Source of the DNA: Archaeoglobus sp. | GTDB taxonomy: Archaea > Halobacteriota > Archaeoglobi > Archaeoglobales > Archaeoglobaceae | Reading direction: 5' to 3' | Length of the DNA: 64,000 nucleotides | Assembly (NCBI RefSeq): GCF_017656475.1 | Contig: NZ_JACDNT010000003.1 | Location: 26,961 to 90,960, forward strand | Part shown: piece by piece, positions 61,392 through 64,000 of the stretch | Numbering within the stretch: the first letter of the stretch is position 1 | How the letters are laid out: the number at the start of each line of letters is the position of its first letter | Program-made: the position numbers and the translations under genes | The notes under the pieces: generated by a model | The model's input: only the letters and a program-made list of their open reading frames with translations | What the model was told of the DNA's origin: nothing | The model's database searches: none

Positions 61392-61907
61392 GTGTCGTCG
61401 CACGATAAAGGACATGTGGAAAGAGTCGTTAAAATCGCCCGATATATAGCTGAAAAAGAGGGGGCAAGGCTGGATGTGGTTTTAAAGGCTGCGGAGCTAC
61501 ACGATATTGCGAGGGATTATCCAAATCATGCATTAAAGTCCGCCGAAATCGCAAGGGAGCTTTTGAAGGGTTGTGATGCAGAATTTGTGGATGCCGTCTG
61601 CCACGCCATCGAGGCTCATTCCTTTTCAGGAAATGTGAGGCCGAAAACGTTGGAAGCCAAAGTCCTGAGTGATGCAGACAAGCTCGACGCGATGGGGGCT
61701 GTTGGTGTGGCAAGAGCTTTTCTCTTCAGCGGTGAAAAGGGGCGAAACATCGAGGAGACCTTAATTCACTTCGAGGAGAAGCTTCTGAAACTGAAAGATA
61801 TGCTTTACACAGAAACGGCAAGGGAGATTGCCAGAGAGAGGCATAAATTCCTCGAAGAATTTTACCGGCAAATTAAAAAAGAATTAAATGAGTTTGAATC
61901 CGAATAG
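61392..61907 (+). CDS. HD-domain phosphohydrolase (HDIG/TIGR00295 type)
   Basis: 171 residues from GTG 61392; TTG 61386 is an alternative, and the open frame further upstream runs into radA and is rejected because both the TATA spacing and the family start (SSHDKGHVERVVKIA) place the start here. Metal-binding residues are His in DKGHVERV, HD in ELHDIARD, His residues in CHAIEAHSF and Asp in LSDADKLDA. Such proteins hydrolyse phosphate esters or nucleotides; the substrate is unknown. It overlaps the convergent TadC-like gene by 24 bases. Confidence 0.88.
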   Translation: MSSHDKGHVERVVKIARYIAEKEGARLDVVLKAAELHDIARDYPNHALKSAEIARELLKGCDAEFVDAVCHAIEAHSFSGNVRPKTLEAKVLSDADKLDAMGAVGVARAFLFSGEKGRNIEETLIHFEEKLLKLKDMLYTETAREIARERHKFLEEFYRQIKKELNEFESE

Positions 61908-63839
61908 GACGCTGAACACTACGTAGGCAATGGCCAGCATTACGAAGGAGTGCTTCGCACCCGCACTCAAACTGCCCTCTCCCATAACTCCTGCAACCAT
62001 TCCGGCAAAGATTCCCTGAAACACTGCCGCGTGCAGGAATATGTTTCTGTAGAGTGTGACATCAACACCCTGCAGCATCTGGAAGCTCTGCCCCGTCGCC
62101 TGAACTTTCGCAGCACTCTCGGCGAGAGTTGACAGGAATGTTGATGAAATGATGTAAACTATGCCGATGAAGACGAAAAAGGCTATGTAGACTATAATCA
62201 CGTACATGAACATGTTTGTCATCCTCTCCCTCCTCAGAAGTTCAGCACTCGTGGCATCCTTTGCTGATATCATCAGAACCTCTGTGACGTTTCCAGTAGA
62301 TTTCAACGCCTCGTTGAGCAGCGCCATCGTCCTTGAAATCTCGAATATCTTTAGCCTGTTGGCAAACCTCACAAGCGCATCCGAAAGGCTGATTCCCCAG
62401 TCGAGGTCTGCTTTTATTTTCGCTATTTCCTTTCTCAGCGGGCTGGTATCGGTTTTTGCTATCATCGTAATTGCTCGGTAGATGGGCATACCGCTCTCGT
62501 TGGCTGAGGCAAGCTTGCTGAGGAAAATCGGTGTCAGGCGCATGTATGTCTTCACTCCCCTCCTGCCGAGCTCGAAGAAGAATGCAAAAGGAGCGAGCAC
62601 GACCATTAGAGATATGAAGATATAGTCATCATAGGAGAAGAACCAGTTCTTCAAATCCATGCCCGGGATGTAGGGGTTTGCCAGCATCCCGTAAACCAGT
62701 ATTATGATGGCTGCGGGAATCGTGAATGCAAATGTGTAGTAAGGATTCTCCACGATGAGTCTGAATGGATTCCGTAGCTTCTTTTTGAGCCTGTATCTAC
62801 CCACCTTCTTCTCAACCTTTTTCTTTTCATCCGGGTCAAGTTCTGACGACCGCCTGATGTAGAGATACCTTTCTCTCAGCGTCGGGGCTCTACCTTCCTC
62901 TCCGGGAGTTAATAGCTTGATGAGCATTGCGAACATGAAGGATCCGATAGGAATTACGAAGTAAATAATTGAGAACAGTGCAACCTCGTTGGTCTGTCCC
63001 ATAACCGACATGACTGTTTGAATAATTATAAGGAAGAGAGGGCCTGCGACAAATGCGGTGATGTATGTTTCCGCCATCAATCCGAGAAACTCAAGGAAGC
63101 TCTTCTGATCCTGCCTCGCCCTCTCAAAGTAGAACTCTGCCCTCTCCTCAAAATATCTTGTGACATCACCACCGCTGTCAATTATTGTGATGAGCCCGTG
63201 CAAGAACTCCTTGAAATTGTCGGATGGTGTGGTATCTACGGCCTCAGCCAGAGCTGTTCTCAAGTCCTTGCCCAGCCCCTCAACCTCCCACAGAATTCTC
63301 GAAGCCTCCTTTGAAACCTCTCCGTAAACCTCGTGGTTGTCTGCAAGAGCTTTGAGGATCTGAACAAGACTCATTCCTCCCTTGCTTAGAGAGTACATGA
63401 AGGTGATTGCATGCGGAAGGACTCTGTTGATCTTGCTCTTCCTGTCGCTTATAACGGTTGAGGGGTAGATCGCAAAGATGAGATTTCCGATGTAATATAA
63501 AACCAATGTTATGCCTATCGCCAGAATGCCGGCATAGACAAAGGGGCGGTAGAACAGCCAGTAGGTTGCGATGGGTTCAGGAAGGCGTACGTTGAAGAAT
63601 GGGGGCACACCAACGTACTTAACGAGTATAAAAGCTGCAATCAATCCTATAATCGCACCTATTACTCCAAAAAGGAGCGAGAACATTCTTGCAGTGGCTA
63701 TGTACATTTCAGGAGGCATCGAAATCATGGCTTTTTTCAAAGACCTCTCAAGTTCGAAGTACTTCGGTTCATTCTTTGCAATCTCTTTCTCAAAAAGCCT
63801 ATATCCTATGTAAGTTAGCCTGTTCGCCTCTTTAAACAT
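61884..63839 (-). CDS. Type IV pilus/type II secretion membrane platform protein (TadC/ArlJ-like)
   Basis: 651 residues with two T2SSF domains, each a bundle of cytoplasmic helices (SKGGMSLVQILKALADNHEVYGEVSKEASRI and ESGMPIYRAITMIAKTDTSPLRKEIAKIKADLDWG), and about 8-9 membrane helices. Archaeal platform proteins of this double-domain type work with a GspE/FlaI-like ATPase in pili or archaella; the ATPase gene ends one base upstream here. Pilin genes are not seen in the window. Because archaellum ArlJ is usually encoded with arlF/G/H, this is more likely an adhesion pilus or another type IV pilus-like machine. Confidence 0.88.
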   Translation of the reverse strand: MFKEANRLTYIGYRLFEKEIAKNEPKYFELERSLKKAMISMPPEMYIATARMFSLLFGVIGAIIGLIAAFILVKYVGVPPFFNVRLPEPIATYWLFYRPFVYAGILAIGITLVLYYIGNLIFAIYPSTVISDRKSKINRVLPHAITFMYSLSKGGMSLVQILKALADNHEVYGEVSKEASRILWEVEGLGKDLRTALAEAVDTTPSDNFKEFLHGLITIIDSGGDVTRYFEERAEFYFERARQDQKSFLEFLGLMAETYITAFVAGPLFLIIIQTVMSVMGQTNEVALFSIIYFVIPIGSFMFAMLIKLLTPGEEGRAPTLRERYLYIRRSSELDPDEKKKVEKKVGRYRLKKKLRNPFRLIVENPYYTFAFTIPAAIIILVYGMLANPYIPGMDLKNWFFSYDDYIFISLMVVLAPFAFFFELGRRGVKTYMRLTPIFLSKLASANESGMPIYRAITMIAKTDTSPLRKEIAKIKADLDWGISLSDALVRFANRLKIFEISRTMALLNEALKSTGNVTEVLMISAKDATSAELLRRERMTNMFMYVIIVYIAFFVFIGIVYIISSTFLSTLAESAAKVQATGQSFQMLQGVDVTLYRNIFLHAAVFQGIFAGMVAGVMGEGSLSAGAKHSFVMLAIAYVVFSVLFGFKLI

Positions 63840-63840
63840 C

Positions 63841-64000
63841 TTACCCCTCCTTACCCTTCGAAATTGCCTCCATAATCTTATCCGGCTTTGTCTGGTAGGT
63901 GTGAATGATGTTGCTAACTCTCTTGAAATCCCTTATGTTGTGTTCCAGCATAAACTCCAGCACTCTCTTCCTCCTCTCCAGCTCCTCATTAAGCTCCCTA
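63841..64000 (-). CDS. Type II/IV secretion ATPase (GspE/VirB11-like), C-terminal end only
   Basis: The last 52 codons of a minus-strand gene that runs off the window. The visible part (RELNEELERRKRVLEFMLEH, then NIRDFKRVSNIIHTYQTKPDKIMEAI) matches the helical C-terminal end of archaeal pilus assembly ATPases. The stop TAA at 63841-63843 is one base before the ATG of the platform protein, so the two are coupled. The catalytic core is outside the window. Confidence 0.8.
   Translation of the reverse strand, partial: RELNEELERRKRVLEFMLEHNIRDFKRVSNIIHTYQTKPDKIMEAISKGKEG

Overview
The window reads as chromosomal DNA of a hyperthermophilic sulfate-reducing euryarchaeon of the genus Archaeoglobus, most likely A. 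fulgidus or a close relative. The grounds are a tetrahydromethanopterin formyltransferase-like gene, RadA and RadB, fibrillarin, CDC48/VAT-type ATPase, CTP-type riboflavin kinase, archaeal Pth2, many acyl-CoA dehydrogenases, CoA-transferases and AMP-forming CoA ligases, and an AlkA with Asp240 in the position known for A. fulgidus AlkA. Genes are tightly packed, with ATGA/TAATG overlaps. Shine-Dalgarno sequences of the GGTGA type occur inside operons. Many first genes start about 25 bases after a TATA box, which suggests leaderless mRNAs. I saw no tRNA, rRNA, CRISPR array or insertion sequence. No stretch above 300 bases lacks a gene.

Layout. 1-2240: the end of fibrillarin, then the gamma, biotin-carrier and beta parts of a sodium-pumping decarboxylase. 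2380-7340: two small winged-helix genes, then an operon of three related secreted DUF1102/TasA-like proteins, a dedicated signal peptidase I, a fourth larger secreted protein and a DUF5305-like membrane protein. 7560-13020: acyl-CoA dehydrogenase plus ligase, an orphan sensor kinase, thiE, and a formyltransferase-like gene. 13100-19170: pth2, radB, larC, a CDC48 paralogue with an extra insertion, and a frameshifted enolase-superfamily gene. 19260-23340: a TPP enzyme, a zinc alcohol dehydrogenase and an MFS transporter. 23390-28890: radical SAM and MoaD-like pair, ribK-ribB, a DUF166 protein and a three-PAS kinase. 28940-36270: a precursor transporter, MarC, core MetE, glycosyltransferase, gatB, alkA and an HTH-CBS regulator.

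36300-47090: an SSS symporter with its small subunit, divergent from a cNMP/CBS/DUF294 protein and a DnaQ-type exonuclease, followed by two family III CoA-transferases and two AMP-forming ligases, apparently one organic-acid uptake and activation module. 47120-57210, mostly minus strand: CcmBA-like ABC exporter, hisBA, UspA, a complete LivFGMHK uptake system, a CoA-transferase and a glutaryl-CoA-dehydrogenase-like enzyme. 57480-64000: a secreted helical protein, a CHASE4 sensor kinase, radA, an HD-domain protein and the TadC/ATPase pair of an archaeal type IV pilus-like machine running off the window.

The most interesting region is 2380-7340. It looks like an archaeal counterpart of the Bacillus tapA-sipW-tasA fibre operon: several small secreted subunits that share one motif, each with exactly two cysteines, encoded around their own signal peptidase, with a terminator-like hairpin placed between the second and third subunit genes. 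Other points worth attention are the (TA)4 frameshift in the enolase-superfamily gene, two operator-like inverted repeats of identical geometry (7-base arms, 7-base spacer) in front of fatty-acid and organic-acid genes, and the CDC48 insertion.
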